Of a DNA stretch of 64,000 nt, positions 46,777-55,266 are shown in pieces. The notes beneath the pieces were generated by a model, which was not told the DNA's origin, made no database searches, and saw only the letters and a list, made by a program, of their open reading frames with translations. The position numbers were made by a program, and so were the translations under genes. Numbering within the stretch: the first letter of the stretch is position 1; the number at the start of each line of letters is the position of its first letter. Source of the stretch: Allobosea sp. LC85 (GTDB lineage: Bacteria; Pseudomonadota; Alphaproteobacteria; Rhizobiales; Beijerinckiaceae); the NCBI RefSeq assembly GCF_000735605.1, contig NZ_JPKG01000017.1:62001-126000 (forward strand). The letters run 5' to 3'.

Positions 46777-47136
46777 TTAGTTCTGATAGCGAGCAACGAG
46801 GCCGAGCAGGGTGTTGGGCTCGAACGGCTTGACCATCCAGGCGCTGGCGCCGGCGCGCCGGCCCTCCGCCTTGATCTCGGCGCCATTTTCGGTCGTCAGC
46901 ACGATGATCGGCGTGTTCTGGCCGGCCGGCCGAGCGCGGCAGGCGCGCGTAAACTCGATTCCGTCCATCAACGGCATGTTGAGGTCGGTGATCACCAGAT
47001 CGGGCTGGAACTGGTCGAACTTGACCAGGCCTTCCTCGCCGTTCTCCGCTTCCGCCACCTCATGTCCGGCAGTGCGGAGCGTCAGGCTGAGCAGACTGAG
47101 CAGGGTCTTCGTATCGTCGATGGCCAGGATTCGCAT
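46777..47136 (-). CDS. cheY: Chemotaxis response regulator CheY
   Basis: A 119-residue receiver with the phosphorylated D51 in VITDLNMPLMDG, the acidic pair IDDTK, threonine in VLTTE and lysine in MVKPFEP. ATG 47136 is used because the receiver starts MRILAIDD and a GGAG site overlaps the stop of the STAS gene eight bases before it. The location between STAS and cheA and the intact active site make it the likely main CheY. Confidence 0.94.
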   Translation of the reverse strand: MRILAIDDTKTLLSLLSLTLRTAGHEVAEAENGEEGLVKFDQFQPDLVITDLNMPLMDGIEFTRACRARPAGQNTPIIVLTTENGAEIKAEGRRAGASAWMVKPFEPNTLLGLVARYQN

Positions 47137-47141
47137 CGATA

Positions 47142-47459
47142 TCACTCCAGGGCGAGAGCGCTTTGGGCAGGATCGAAGCCGATCGCCTGCAGGGACTGGC
47201 GGCACTCTTCCGAGGCCGCTTTGAGAGTGACGCTGAGCCCCTTTGCCTGCGCGCTGGTCGCAGCGGCATGGAGCAACTGAATCCAGAGGCTGGGCAGAGG
47301 GCCAGCTCCAGCGCATTCGACGGCGATGCTCTCCTTCTGCTCCAGCGCGACGAGCAGCTGATTGCGAAAGGCTGCCGCCTCGGAACGACCGAGAAAGGCT
47401 GGAAGCGAGACGGTGATGACCACGGCGGCGGGACCCATGATTGGCGGATGGAAGATCAC
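47142..47459 (-). CDS. STAS-domain protein in the che operon
   Basis: A 105-residue single STAS domain (anti-sigma-factor antagonist-like): strand PAAVVITVSLPAFLGRSEAAAF, then VECAGAGPLPSLWIQLLHAA and GLSVTLKAASEECRQSLQAIGF. The usual phospho-serine position is occupied by the PSL stretch, so it may bind but need not be a phosphorylation target. It lies directly upstream of cheY with a 5-bp gap and shares its transcript. In S. meliloti the gene at this position (CheS) binds CheA; a similar role here is inference. Confidence 0.82.
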   Translation of the reverse strand: MIFHPPIMGPAAVVITVSLPAFLGRSEAAAFRNQLLVALEQKESIAVECAGAGPLPSLWIQLLHAAATSAQAKGLSVTLKAASEECRQSLQAIGFDPAQSALALE

Positions 47460-47533
47460 GCCAGATTGGTAAAAATTTCGCTAATCAGCGCACCCCGGCG
47501 TCAACGCTTTGGGCGTTTCCAAGGCACGTGAGG

Positions 47534-48022
47534 TTAGAACATGGCGTTGCTGATGGCGCGCGGAACGAGCGAGATGCTGCCGTTCTGCTCCTTGTACTTG
47601 CGCGGGATGTTGATGATCCCGGACAGGTGCAGCCAGAGCGCGTTTGGCGAAATCGGTTTGGTGATGATCTCGTGGGCCCCAAGCTTGGCCGCCTGCACCA
47701 CCGAGCGGCGGTCGGGGCGCTCCATCATCACCAGAACCGGGGCCTTGGCGAAGGGCGAAGTCTTGAACGAACGGATCGACGCCAGGCATTTGACGCTGCC
47801 GGAATCGGGCAGGTCCCAGTCCAGGACCACGATGTTCGGCTGCTTTTGAATGAACATCGTTGCGGCCGAGGACAGATCCGCTGCCTCGAAGATGCGATGG
47901 AGCGACGCCTGGTAGAGCATTGTCCGGACGATGCGCCGGTAATGCGCGCTGCTATCGATCAGCAGGACCGAGAGATTGGGAAAAGACGGCGCGATATGCA
48001 TGACGCTGGACCGGACACTCAC
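47534..48022 (-). CDS. Atypical receiver-domain protein
   Basis: A 162-residue receiver-like protein. The candidate phosphorylation site is D68 in IVVLDWDLPDSG, and the lysine is in IITKPIS. The usual acidic pair is only partly kept: the strand end reads LLIDSS, so one acidic residue is replaced by serine, which would weaken magnesium binding. A C-terminal extension of about 25 residues follows the fold. A methionine at position 8 is an alternative start (48001). It lies second in the che operon. Confidence 0.85.
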   Translation of the reverse strand: MSVRSSVMHIAPSFPNLSVLLIDSSAHYRRIVRTMLYQASLHRIFEAADLSSAATMFIQKQPNIVVLDWDLPDSGSVKCLASIRSFKTSPFAKAPVLVMMERPDRRSVVQAAKLGAHEIITKPISPNALWLHLSGIINIPRKYKEQNGSISLVPRAISNAMF

Positions 48023-48098
48023 TCAACCCGACGCGCCATCCTGGCGCTGCGCATAGTCTTGCCTGCAGGAACGCTCACAGGCCGTTAATGCGTGTGCC

Positions 48099-49553
48099 TC
48101 AAACGCTCAGACCGAAGCGAAAACCACCCCAGTGACGTCCCTTGATCCAGATCGGCGCCGAAAGGTCCTCCATGACGAGAAACTGGCCGCCGCCCATGTC
48201 GCGCCGATAGGTCTGCAGCAGGAAGGGCTTCTGGTTGCGGGCGGCCGCCAATCCGGTGCGGTCGGCGAAGATGCGGCGGTTCCGGCAATTGGCATTGTTC
48301 CAGACGGAATCCCTTCCCTGTGCCTGCGAATACTTGCGATTATGGGTAGGCAGAAAGCCGTTGCGATCGACCGCCGCGCAGAACACGATGCGCTTGTTTG
48401 CGGCCAGCAGCTTTTCCTGGAGCGGCGGCAGCAGGCGATCGGTCAGCGCGACGAAACGCGTCATATGCTGCAGGGGATCCGAGCCCCCGATCGGGCGATA
48501 GGCTTCGTCGAAGAGATCAGCGATCGTGACTTCGCCTCGCGCGACGGCATCCTCGAAGAGGCGGGAAATGGTTTGCGCCGTCTCCATCGCGGTGGCGATC
48601 AGTTCCGACTGCGCCGTGCGCACGCCGGAGGCCGCAATCGAGCCGAGGATCGCCTCGCTGATCGAGACGAGCGAAGCCGCCCGGCCTGAGGCGAGATCGA
48701 GATTGCCGCTCGACTGGTCGACACCGGCGACCAGTGCCTTCAGATCCTCTCCAACCTTGGCGAAGGCGATGGCATTCTCCCGCGTCGGGTTCGAGATCGC
48801 ATCGATATCGCCAATCAACCCGACCACGGAACGGCCGAAAATGTCGAGCTCGCCGACCTGCAGGGATATTCCCCTGCTCTCCTCACTCGCGCGGCGGGCC
48901 ACCGCTGCGTTCTCGACGCTGCGGCGAGAAAGTTGATCGACGGTCTCCACAAGCGCGTCGAGCTGCCTGGTGCTGAGCGCGGTGGCTTCACGCGTCTGCT
49001 CGGCCAGTTGCTTCACCGCTGCCGCGATGACGGCGAAGCCCCGCCCGGCCGAACCACTCCGCGCCGCTTCGACACCGGCATTGATCGAGAGCAGCTGGAT
49101 CTCGCGCGTGATCGTCTGGATGGCGTCGCTCGCCTCGCGAACCTTGTGGGCGTTGGTGACAGCCTCGGCAAGCGCGGTCGAAATCGATTCAGCCCCCTGG
49201 CTCAGCGTCTCGATATCGCTCTGGGCGGCATTCAATCCTTGCCGGACCGCTCCCGTGACGCGTTCCAGCCCGCTCTTGACGACTGAAGCCGCCTTCTGGG
49301 CTTCTTCGGCCGAATTCTGGATCGATCGATTGGAGCGCGAAACCTGCTCGACGGACGCAACGACGCGATGCAGCCCTTCGGCCTGGCCTTCGAGCTGCCG
49401 TGTGACATCGCCGATACGGCCGGAAATATCCGTGATCTCGACTCCGAGCTTGCCGAAGCGCTCCGCGATCTCGCCAATGGCGCGGGCGGCCGCAGCTCCA
49501 TCGAGCACATCCTCATTGGCCGGCTCCGGCAGCTTGAGCGCCTGTGCTTGCAT
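48099..49553 (-). CDS. Soluble methyl-accepting chemotaxis protein with C-terminal sensor domain
   Basis: A 484-residue receptor with no transmembrane segment. The signalling helices come first (about 25-340, with the tip ITREIQLLSINAGVEAARSG), and a C-terminal ligand-sensing-type region follows (about 360-484, with FCAAVDRNGFLPTHN and FLLQTYRRDMGGGQF). The order signalling-then-sensor is inverted relative to classical receptors. It heads the operon, like the cytosolic IcpA of S. meliloti, so it probably reports an internal metabolic or energy state. The CheR-docking pentapeptide is absent. Confidence 0.85.
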   Translation of the reverse strand: MQAQALKLPEPANEDVLDGAAAARAIGEIAERFGKLGVEITDISGRIGDVTRQLEGQAEGLHRVVASVEQVSRSNRSIQNSAEEAQKAASVVKSGLERVTGAVRQGLNAAQSDIETLSQGAESISTALAEAVTNAHKVREASDAIQTITREIQLLSINAGVEAARSGSAGRGFAVIAAAVKQLAEQTREATALSTRQLDALVETVDQLSRRSVENAAVARRASEESRGISLQVGELDIFGRSVVGLIGDIDAISNPTRENAIAFAKVGEDLKALVAGVDQSSGNLDLASGRAASLVSISEAILGSIAASGVRTAQSELIATAMETAQTISRLFEDAVARGEVTIADLFDEAYRPIGGSDPLQHMTRFVALTDRLLPPLQEKLLAANKRIVFCAAVDRNGFLPTHNRKYSQAQGRDSVWNNANCRNRRIFADRTGLAAARNQKPFLLQTYRRDMGGGQFLVMEDLSAPIWIKGRHWGGFRFGLSV

Positions 49554-49660
49554 GGCGAGATATGTCCGCGACCAGAGGAAGCCTGGCTCACCCTAGGCAA
49601 AACACGGTAAATCGCCCGTTAACGGCCAGCTCCGCCGTTAACCTGCCCTTGACACGACGA

Positions 49661-50629
49661 TCACACCCGGTCGCAAGCGAGCTGGAGATCGCCGAAATCG
49701 CGCAGCACAGGGCGTTGCTGCGAGCACCGCTCGACGGCGCTCGCGCAGCGCGGGTGAAACGCACAGCCACTTGGCGGTGCGATCGGGCTAGGCACCTCGC
49801 CCGACATTGGCTTGCGCTCCCTGTTCGGCCTCTCGACATCGGGAATCGTGTCGAGCAGCAGCCGCGTATAGGGATGGCGCGGCTGGTTGAAGACCCCATC
49901 GGCAGGCCCGGCCTCGACGAAGCGGCCGAGATACATGATCGCCAGATGGTCGGACATGTGCCGAACCACCGACAGATTATGGCTGATGAAGAGATAGGTC
50001 AGGCCGAACTCGGCCTGCAGCCTCACCATGAGATTGAGGATCTGTGCCTGCACGGAGACGTCGAGCGCCGAGGTCGGCTCGTCGCAGACCAGGAAATCAG
50101 CTTCTGTCGCCAGAGCCCGGGCGATCGAGATGCGCTGCCGCTGGCCGCCGGAGAATTCATGCGGGAAGCGCCGGGCATCGGCGCGAGACAGGCCGACGAT
50201 CTCGAGCAGGTCGCCGACACGCCCCGTCACCGCGGCGTCATCGTCACGCAGCTTTAGCTCGCGGATCGGTTCGGCAATGATGTCGCCGACGCGCCAGCGC
50301 GGATTCAGGCTTGCATAGGGATCCTGGAAGATCATCTGGACGCGCGGTGGACCGAAGCTGCCATCGATGCGGCGGATATCGGCAAAGCGCAAGCTGCCCT
50401 CGGTCGGGCGCTGCAGCCCAACGATCATGCGTGCCAGCGTCGATTTCCCGCAGCCGGACTCGCCGACGATGCTGAAGGTCGTGCCGCGCTGGACCGTGAA
50501 CGAGATATCCTCGACTGCCCGCAGCACACGGCGCGGCTGATGCGAGGCCAGACGGGACAGCCAGGGCGCCGAGACGTCGAAGCGGCACGACGCCGCCTTC
50601 ACCTCGAGAATGGTTTCGGTTTCAGCCAT
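49661..50629 (-). CDS. Dpp/Opp-type ABC transporter ATPase, F subunit
   Basis: The 322-residue nucleotide-binding protein has Walker A GESGCGKST (about 57-65), signature SGGQRQR, Walker B LVCDEPTSALD and an oligopeptide-type C-terminal extension. That extension has a cysteine-rich tail (CAFHPRCASAVERC) typical of DppF/OppF. The start overlaps the D subunit by 8 bp, so the two ATPases are coupled. It is the last gene of the dpp-amidohydrolase operon. Confidence 0.92.
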   Translation of the reverse strand: MAETETILEVKAASCRFDVSAPWLSRLASHQPRRVLRAVEDISFTVQRGTTFSIVGESGCGKSTLARMIVGLQRPTEGSLRFADIRRIDGSFGPPRVQMIFQDPYASLNPRWRVGDIIAEPIRELKLRDDDAAVTGRVGDLLEIVGLSRADARRFPHEFSGGQRQRISIARALATEADFLVCDEPTSALDVSVQAQILNLMVRLQAEFGLTYLFISHNLSVVRHMSDHLAIMYLGRFVEAGPADGVFNQPRHPYTRLLLDTIPDVERPNRERKPMSGEVPSPIAPPSGCAFHPRCASAVERCSQQRPVLRDFGDLQLACDRV

Positions 50630-51614
50630 GAACCAACTCGCGCAAGGGGAAATGGCAGGCAGCGATATGGAGCCCCGCGCCCAGCGAAGGCCGTTCGTCG
50701 CGGCAGCGATCGCGGCATGACCCGCACCGCGGGTTGAAGGCGCAGCCCTTCGGAATGGCGTTCAGTCGCGGCATCGCGCCGTCGATCTGGTTGAGATGGC
50801 GATGGCGCTCATGCACGCTCGGGATCGAGGCCATCAGCCCCGCCGTATAGGGGTGGCTCGGGCGGCGCGTCACCTCCTTCACGGGGCCGACCTCGACAAC
50901 CCGTCCGGCATACATCACCGCGACCCTGTCTGAGGTCTCGGCGATCACGCCCATGTCGTGCGTTACCAGCATGATTGCCGTGCCATGCTCGCGGCAGAGC
51001 CGCTTGAGCAGGCTCATGATCTGCGCCTGGATCGAAACGTCGAGCGCCGTCGTCGGTTCGTCCGCGATGATCAGCTTGGGTTCGGCGCAAAGAGCCAGCG
51101 CGATCACCACGCGCTGGCGCATGCCGCCCGAGAACTGATGCGGATAGTGGTCGATCCGCATTTCGGCGGCGGGAATGCCGACTTCCTTGAGAAGCTGGAG
51201 CGCCCGTGCTCGCGCCTCGCCGCGACTGACCGGCAGATGCGCCAGGATCGTCTCGACGATCTGATCCCCGACCCGGAGCAGCGGATGGAGGGAGGTCAGC
51301 GGATCCTGGAAGATCGCACCGATCTCCTTTCCCCGCACGAGGCGCATTGCCTCGGCCGGGAGATTGTCGATGCGCCGGCCGTTGAGATGGATGCTGCCCC
51401 CCGCAACCCGGCCGGGCGGATCGAGCAGGCCGATCACCGCGGTGCCGGTCAGGGATTTGCCCGCCCCCGACTCGCCGACAACGCCAAGGATCTCGCCCGG
51501 CGCGATATCGAGCGAAACGCCGTCGAGCGCCGTCAGCGGGCCATGCCGGCCGTCGAAGACGACCTTGAGGTCTCGCACCGAGAGCAGCGGCTGGGGAACG
51601 GCCATGGCGGTCAT
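50622..51614 (-). CDS. Dpp/Opp-type ABC transporter ATPase, D subunit
   Basis: The 330-residue protein has Walker A GESGAGKSLTG (about 43-53), signature FSGGMRQR, Walker B IIADEPTTALD and the D-subunit C-terminal domain with CAFNPRCGSC. It overlaps the amidohydrolase upstream by 4 bp (ATGA) and the F subunit downstream by 8 bp, showing that enzyme and transporter genes are translated from one message. Confidence 0.92.
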   Translation of the reverse strand: MTAMAVPQPLLSVRDLKVVFDGRHGPLTALDGVSLDIAPGEILGVVGESGAGKSLTGTAVIGLLDPPGRVAGGSIHLNGRRIDNLPAEAMRLVRGKEIGAIFQDPLTSLHPLLRVGDQIVETILAHLPVSRGEARARALQLLKEVGIPAAEMRIDHYPHQFSGGMRQRVVIALALCAEPKLIIADEPTTALDVSIQAQIMSLLKRLCREHGTAIMLVTHDMGVIAETSDRVAVMYAGRVVEVGPVKEVTRRPSHPYTAGLMASIPSVHERHRHLNQIDGAMPRLNAIPKGCAFNPRCGSCRDRCRDERPSLGAGLHIAACHFPLRELVHG

Positions 51615-53113
51615 GTTCTCTCCTCCACGCGTTCGACCGGGTAGCTTGACGAGAAGATCTCGGAAGCCGGCGGGTGGCCGTGTGTCCGGCTCGGATACTG
51701 CGCCATCACGCCTTCGAACTGGTCCTGCGCGCGCCGCTTGTCGGCGGCTTCATCGACGCCTGGGATCTCCCGGTCCTCCATGACGAAACGGCCGTCGATG
51801 ATCACCGTCGCGAAGTCGCGGCCGTGTCCGGCGAGCAGCATGGTCTGGATTGGATCGATGACCTGGCCGAGATGCGGCCGGTCGAGATCGAAGACCGTGA
51901 TATCGGCCCGCGCGCCGGGCTGGAGCCTGCCGAGATCGGGGCGGCCAAGCGCATCGGCACCGCCAATAGTCGCTGCGTCGTAATAGTCCTCGCTGCGGAC
52001 GCCAGCCGAACTGCCGGCCATGGTGCGGGCGAGGATCATGCCGACCTGCATGTTCATGATCATGTCCGGCGGGCTGGTATCGGTGCCGAGGCCGAGGTTC
52101 AGGCCCATCTCGCGATAGCGTCCGAAATGATCGATGGTATTGCCATGGCGTCCGGAGACCAGCGGGCAATGCACGATGGTCGAACCGGCATCGCGGATGA
52201 TCTCGAGATCGCGGCCGGGCCGAGTAATGAGCCTGCTGCCGGAGACATAGGTCCCGTGAGGCAGCAGCGTCCGCTCGGTCAGAAAGCCGAGCTTCTCCAG
52301 CCATTCCGGTGGGCTCATGCCGTGCTGCGCCAGCACGAGATCGTATTCGATCTTCGACTGGCAGCAATGCAAGCGCACCGGCACGCCGAGCGCGCGGCCG
52401 GCTTCCGCGGTGCGCCGAAGCAGTTCGGCGGTCGAGGTCTCGATCCGGTCCGGCGCCAGCATGGTACGGACAAGTCCACCGGCGGCGCCTTCGAAGCGCT
52501 CGCAGAAGGCGATCGCCGCTGCAAGCTCGGCAAGGCCGCGCGGTTCGTCATAAGCCGTCGTGATCCTGCCATCGGCCTCGACCACCTGGTTCCCGGTGCG
52601 ATAAGCCGGGCCAAGATAGGCGCGCAGGCCGAGTTTGGCCGCGGCTTCGGCCGCGTCGGAGAACTCCTCCGGCGTCTCGCCCCATTGCCGGTAGAACAGC
52701 GAGGCGATCGGCAGCGCCGTGGTGATGCCGTTGCGGATCAACGTCGCGAAGGCATGATACTTCTGGAAGGCAAGCTGCTCCCGCGAATACATCTCGACCG
52801 GGCCGGCCTCGATATAGGAACGCGGCCAGACACGCCCCTTTTTCCAGGCTGGTTGGTTGTCATAGGCGAGGATGGTGGTGTCGAGATCGGAGAGCGCGTC
52901 GAGATCGACGAAACCGGGTCCGATCAGCGCGTTGCCGTAATCGATCCGGCGCACGACCTCGCCGGGGAAGCGGTGGCCAATGAAGACCACCTCGCCATTC
53001 TCGAAGACGATCTCGCCATTCTCGATGAGCCGGTGGCGGCCGTCGCGGTGGCCGACGAGCCAGCGCGCGGTCAGCAGGATCTTGCCCTTGGGGTGCGGCG
53101 CAGCTTGCAGCAT
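51611..53113 (-). CDS. Amidohydrolase-superfamily protein lacking the first metal motif
   Basis: A 500-residue member of the chlorohydrolase/TRZ-ATZ branch of the amidohydrolase superfamily. The conserved C-terminal histidines and aspartate are present: H249 (VRLHCC), H286 (LPHGTYVSG), H315 and D345 (GLGTDTSPPD). The usual HxH after strand 1 is replaced: residues 67-78 read GFVDLDALSDLD, so two metal ligands are missing. The fold should be intact but the metal site, and therefore the chemistry, is unusual. It overlaps the cytosine-deaminase-like gene by one base and dppD by four. Confidence 0.82.
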   Translation of the reverse strand: MLQAAPHPKGKILLTARWLVGHRDGRHRLIENGEIVFENGEVVFIGHRFPGEVVRRIDYGNALIGPGFVDLDALSDLDTTILAYDNQPAWKKGRVWPRSYIEAGPVEMYSREQLAFQKYHAFATLIRNGITTALPIASLFYRQWGETPEEFSDAAEAAAKLGLRAYLGPAYRTGNQVVEADGRITTAYDEPRGLAELAAAIAFCERFEGAAGGLVRTMLAPDRIETSTAELLRRTAEAGRALGVPVRLHCCQSKIEYDLVLAQHGMSPPEWLEKLGFLTERTLLPHGTYVSGSRLITRPGRDLEIIRDAGSTIVHCPLVSGRHGNTIDHFGRYREMGLNLGLGTDTSPPDMIMNMQVGMILARTMAGSSAGVRSEDYYDAATIGGADALGRPDLGRLQPGARADITVFDLDRPHLGQVIDPIQTMLLAGHGRDFATVIIDGRFVMEDREIPGVDEAADKRRAQDQFEGVMAQYPSRTHGHPPASEIFSSSYPVERVEERT

Positions 53114-54312
53114 CAGGGTGCGCTCTTGATCGAGACGCCGTCGCGCGCGACGACCTTGCCGCCCTTGACGACGCGGCGCTTCGGCGAGCGGGTCACGATC
53201 GCCTCGGCCAGCGTCTCGCCGGGCACGAGCACGAGATCGGCCCGGCAGCCCTGGTTCACCCCATAGCCGTCGAGCTCCATCACCTTGGCCCCCTCGATGG
53301 TGCAGACGTCGAGGGCGATCCGGAGTTCGTCATCGCGCCGGAAGTTGTTGCGCAGGCCGACGAACATGGCGCGCTCCAGCATGTCGGCATTGCCGTATGG
53401 GCCCCAGGTGTCGCGGATGCCGTCGGAGCCGGAGCAGACCCGGATGCCGGCCTCGATCAGCCGCTTCACCGGAGGGGCCGGCCGGCTCGCCGGCGCCGTC
53501 GTCATGATCGCGATGTCGAGTTCGGCGAGCTGGGCGATCAGCGGATCGATCAGCGCGGGGTCCGGCGTGCCGAGGCAGAAGGCATGGCTGATCGTGACCT
53601 TGCCCTTCATGCCGAGCGCCCGTGTACGCTCGATGATCATGTCCATCGAGAAGGCGCCGACCTCACCCGGCTCATGCAGGTGGATGTCGAGAGGCTTGCC
53701 ATAGCGCTGGCAGAGCGCGAACACGGCGTCGAGATGCCCCTTGGGATCACGGTCGATCGTGCAGGGATCGAGGCCGCCGACCACCTCCGCGCCGAGCTTC
53801 ATCGCCTCGTCCATCAACTCCAGCGTGCCCGGCCGGCGCAGCATGCCGGACTGCGGGAAGGCGACGATCTCGACGTCGATGATGTCGCGATAATCGTCGC
53901 GCATCTTCATCACGCCCTCGACGCCCCACATGCCGTGGTCGGTATCGATGTCGATATGGCTGCGGATATGGGTCGAACCCTTCAGCGAGGACTGGATGCT
54001 CTGGCGGGCCGATTGCTGATAGGGGTCGATGCCGAGCCGACGCTTGTTCAGCCGCTCATTGTCGATCTTGTCGAGAAGCTTCGGGCCGACCTCGTTCTTG
54101 TACCAGGGCAGGCCCCACAGGCTCTTGTCGAGATGGGTGTGAGCCTCGACCAGGCCGGGCAGCAGGATCTCATTGCGGCCATCCTCGACCGCGACGCCAG
54201 CCGGCGCGGCAAGGTCGGTCCCGAGGCGGACAATCCGCCCCTTCTCGATCAGGATATCGGTCGCTTCGCCGCCAAGCGGGCGGACATTGCGCAGCAGGAG
54301 ATCGGCAGCCAT
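53113..54312 (-). CDS. Cytosine-deaminase-like amidohydrolase
   Basis: A 399-residue amidohydrolase of the CodA/AtzC branch, which hydrolyses amino or alkylamino groups on N-heterocycles. The metal site is complete: H58 and H60 in EAHTHLDKS, H211/H213 in DIHLHEPGEVG, H243 in ISHAFCLG, D297 in SGSDGIRD. The EAHTHLDK motif is typical of the cytosine deaminase/N-isopropylammelide hydrolase group. The true substrate is unknown. It lies between the permease genes and a second amidohydrolase in a Dpp-type operon, so the imported molecule is probably its substrate. Confidence 0.87.
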   Translation of the reverse strand: MAADLLLRNVRPLGGEATDILIEKGRIVRLGTDLAAPAGVAVEDGRNEILLPGLVEAHTHLDKSLWGLPWYKNEVGPKLLDKIDNERLNKRRLGIDPYQQSARQSIQSSLKGSTHIRSHIDIDTDHGMWGVEGVMKMRDDYRDIIDVEIVAFPQSGMLRRPGTLELMDEAMKLGAEVVGGLDPCTIDRDPKGHLDAVFALCQRYGKPLDIHLHEPGEVGAFSMDMIIERTRALGMKGKVTISHAFCLGTPDPALIDPLIAQLAELDIAIMTTAPASRPAPPVKRLIEAGIRVCSGSDGIRDTWGPYGNADMLERAMFVGLRNNFRRDDELRIALDVCTIEGAKVMELDGYGVNQGCRADLVLVPGETLAEAIVTRSPKRRVVKGGKVVARDGVSIKSAP

Positions 54313-54333
54313 CGTTTCCTCGTCGGTTTCTTG

Positions 54334-55266
54334 TCAGCGGAGTTTCGGATTCAGCGCGTCGCGCAGCCAGTCGCCGAGCAGGTTGACCGAGAGCACGATC
54401 AACCCGAGCTGCAGTGACGGGAAGACGACCAGCCACCAGGAGCCGGAGAACAGGTACTGGTTGCCGATGCGGATCAGCGTGCCGAGCGAAGGCTGGGTGA
54501 TCGGCATCCCGACGCCCAGGAAGGACAGGGTCGCTTCGGACAGGATCGCCAGACCGAGATTGAGCGTCGCGGCGACCATCACCGGCGTCAGCGTGTTCGG
54601 CAGGATGTGCCGGCGCATGATGCGCGCCGGAGCGACTTTGATGATGCGCGCGGCGAGCACGTATTCCTTGCGCCGTTCGACCATGGTGGAGGCGCGCACG
54701 GTGCGCGCATATTGCACCCAGTTGGTCAGCGAGATCGAGACCACCAGCACCGCCGCAGCGAAAGGCTCACGCAGGCCGGGCGGCAGCAACTCGCGGAAGA
54801 TCGCGCTGACCAGGATCGCCATCAGCAGCGTCGGGATCGAGAGAACGGTGTCGCCGAGCCGCATCAAGAGGTTGTCGATGCGTCCGCCATAGAAGCCCGA
54901 GACCAGCCCGACCGTGACGCCGAGCCCCATCGAGACGATCACCGCTGCGATGCCGATCAGCAGCGAGACGCGCGTGCCGTACAGAATGGCGGACAGCACG
55001 TCGCGTCCCTGCGGGTCCGTGCCGAGCAGGAACGGCCACTCCCCGCTTGCCTGCCAGATCGGCGGGATCTCGGCCTTGTCGATGAAGACCTGAGCAAGAT
55101 CATGCGGGTTCTGCGGCGCGATCAGGGGCGCGAGGAACGCGGTCGCGATCAGCAGCACCAGCACCAGCGTCGAGAGCCAGGCCGCGGGAGTGCGGCAGAA
55201 GCTCCAGCCGATATCGCTGTCGAGAAAGCGGCGCAGGCGGCCGGGCTTGGCAGTGACATTAGCGGG
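54334..55266 (-). CDS. Dpp/Opp-type ABC transporter permease, C subunit
   Basis: The 310-residue inner-membrane protein has an N-terminal OppC-like segment, about six helices (first about 30-52) and the EAA-type loop LSFLGVGMPITQPSLGTLI. The start ATG 55266 overlaps the B-subunit stop by 8 bp; the longer frame adds 16 residues inside the dppB gene without a site. It takes part in uptake with DppB, the binding protein and two ATPases. Confidence 0.92.
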   Translation of the reverse strand, partial: PANVTAKPGRLRRFLDSDIGWSFCRTPAAWLSTLVLVLLIATAFLAPLIAPQNPHDLAQVFIDKAEIPPIWQASGEWPFLLGTDPQGRDVLSAILYGTRVSLLIGIAAVIVSMGLGVTVGLVSGFYGGRIDNLLMRLGDTVLSIPTLLMAILVSAIFRELLPPGLREPFAAAVLVVSISLTNWVQYARTVRASTMVERRKEYVLAARIIKVAPARIMRRHILPNTLTPVMVAATLNLGLAILSEATLSFLGVGMPITQPSLGTLIRIGNQYLFSGSWWLVVFPSLQLGLIVLSVNLLGDWLRDALNPKLR

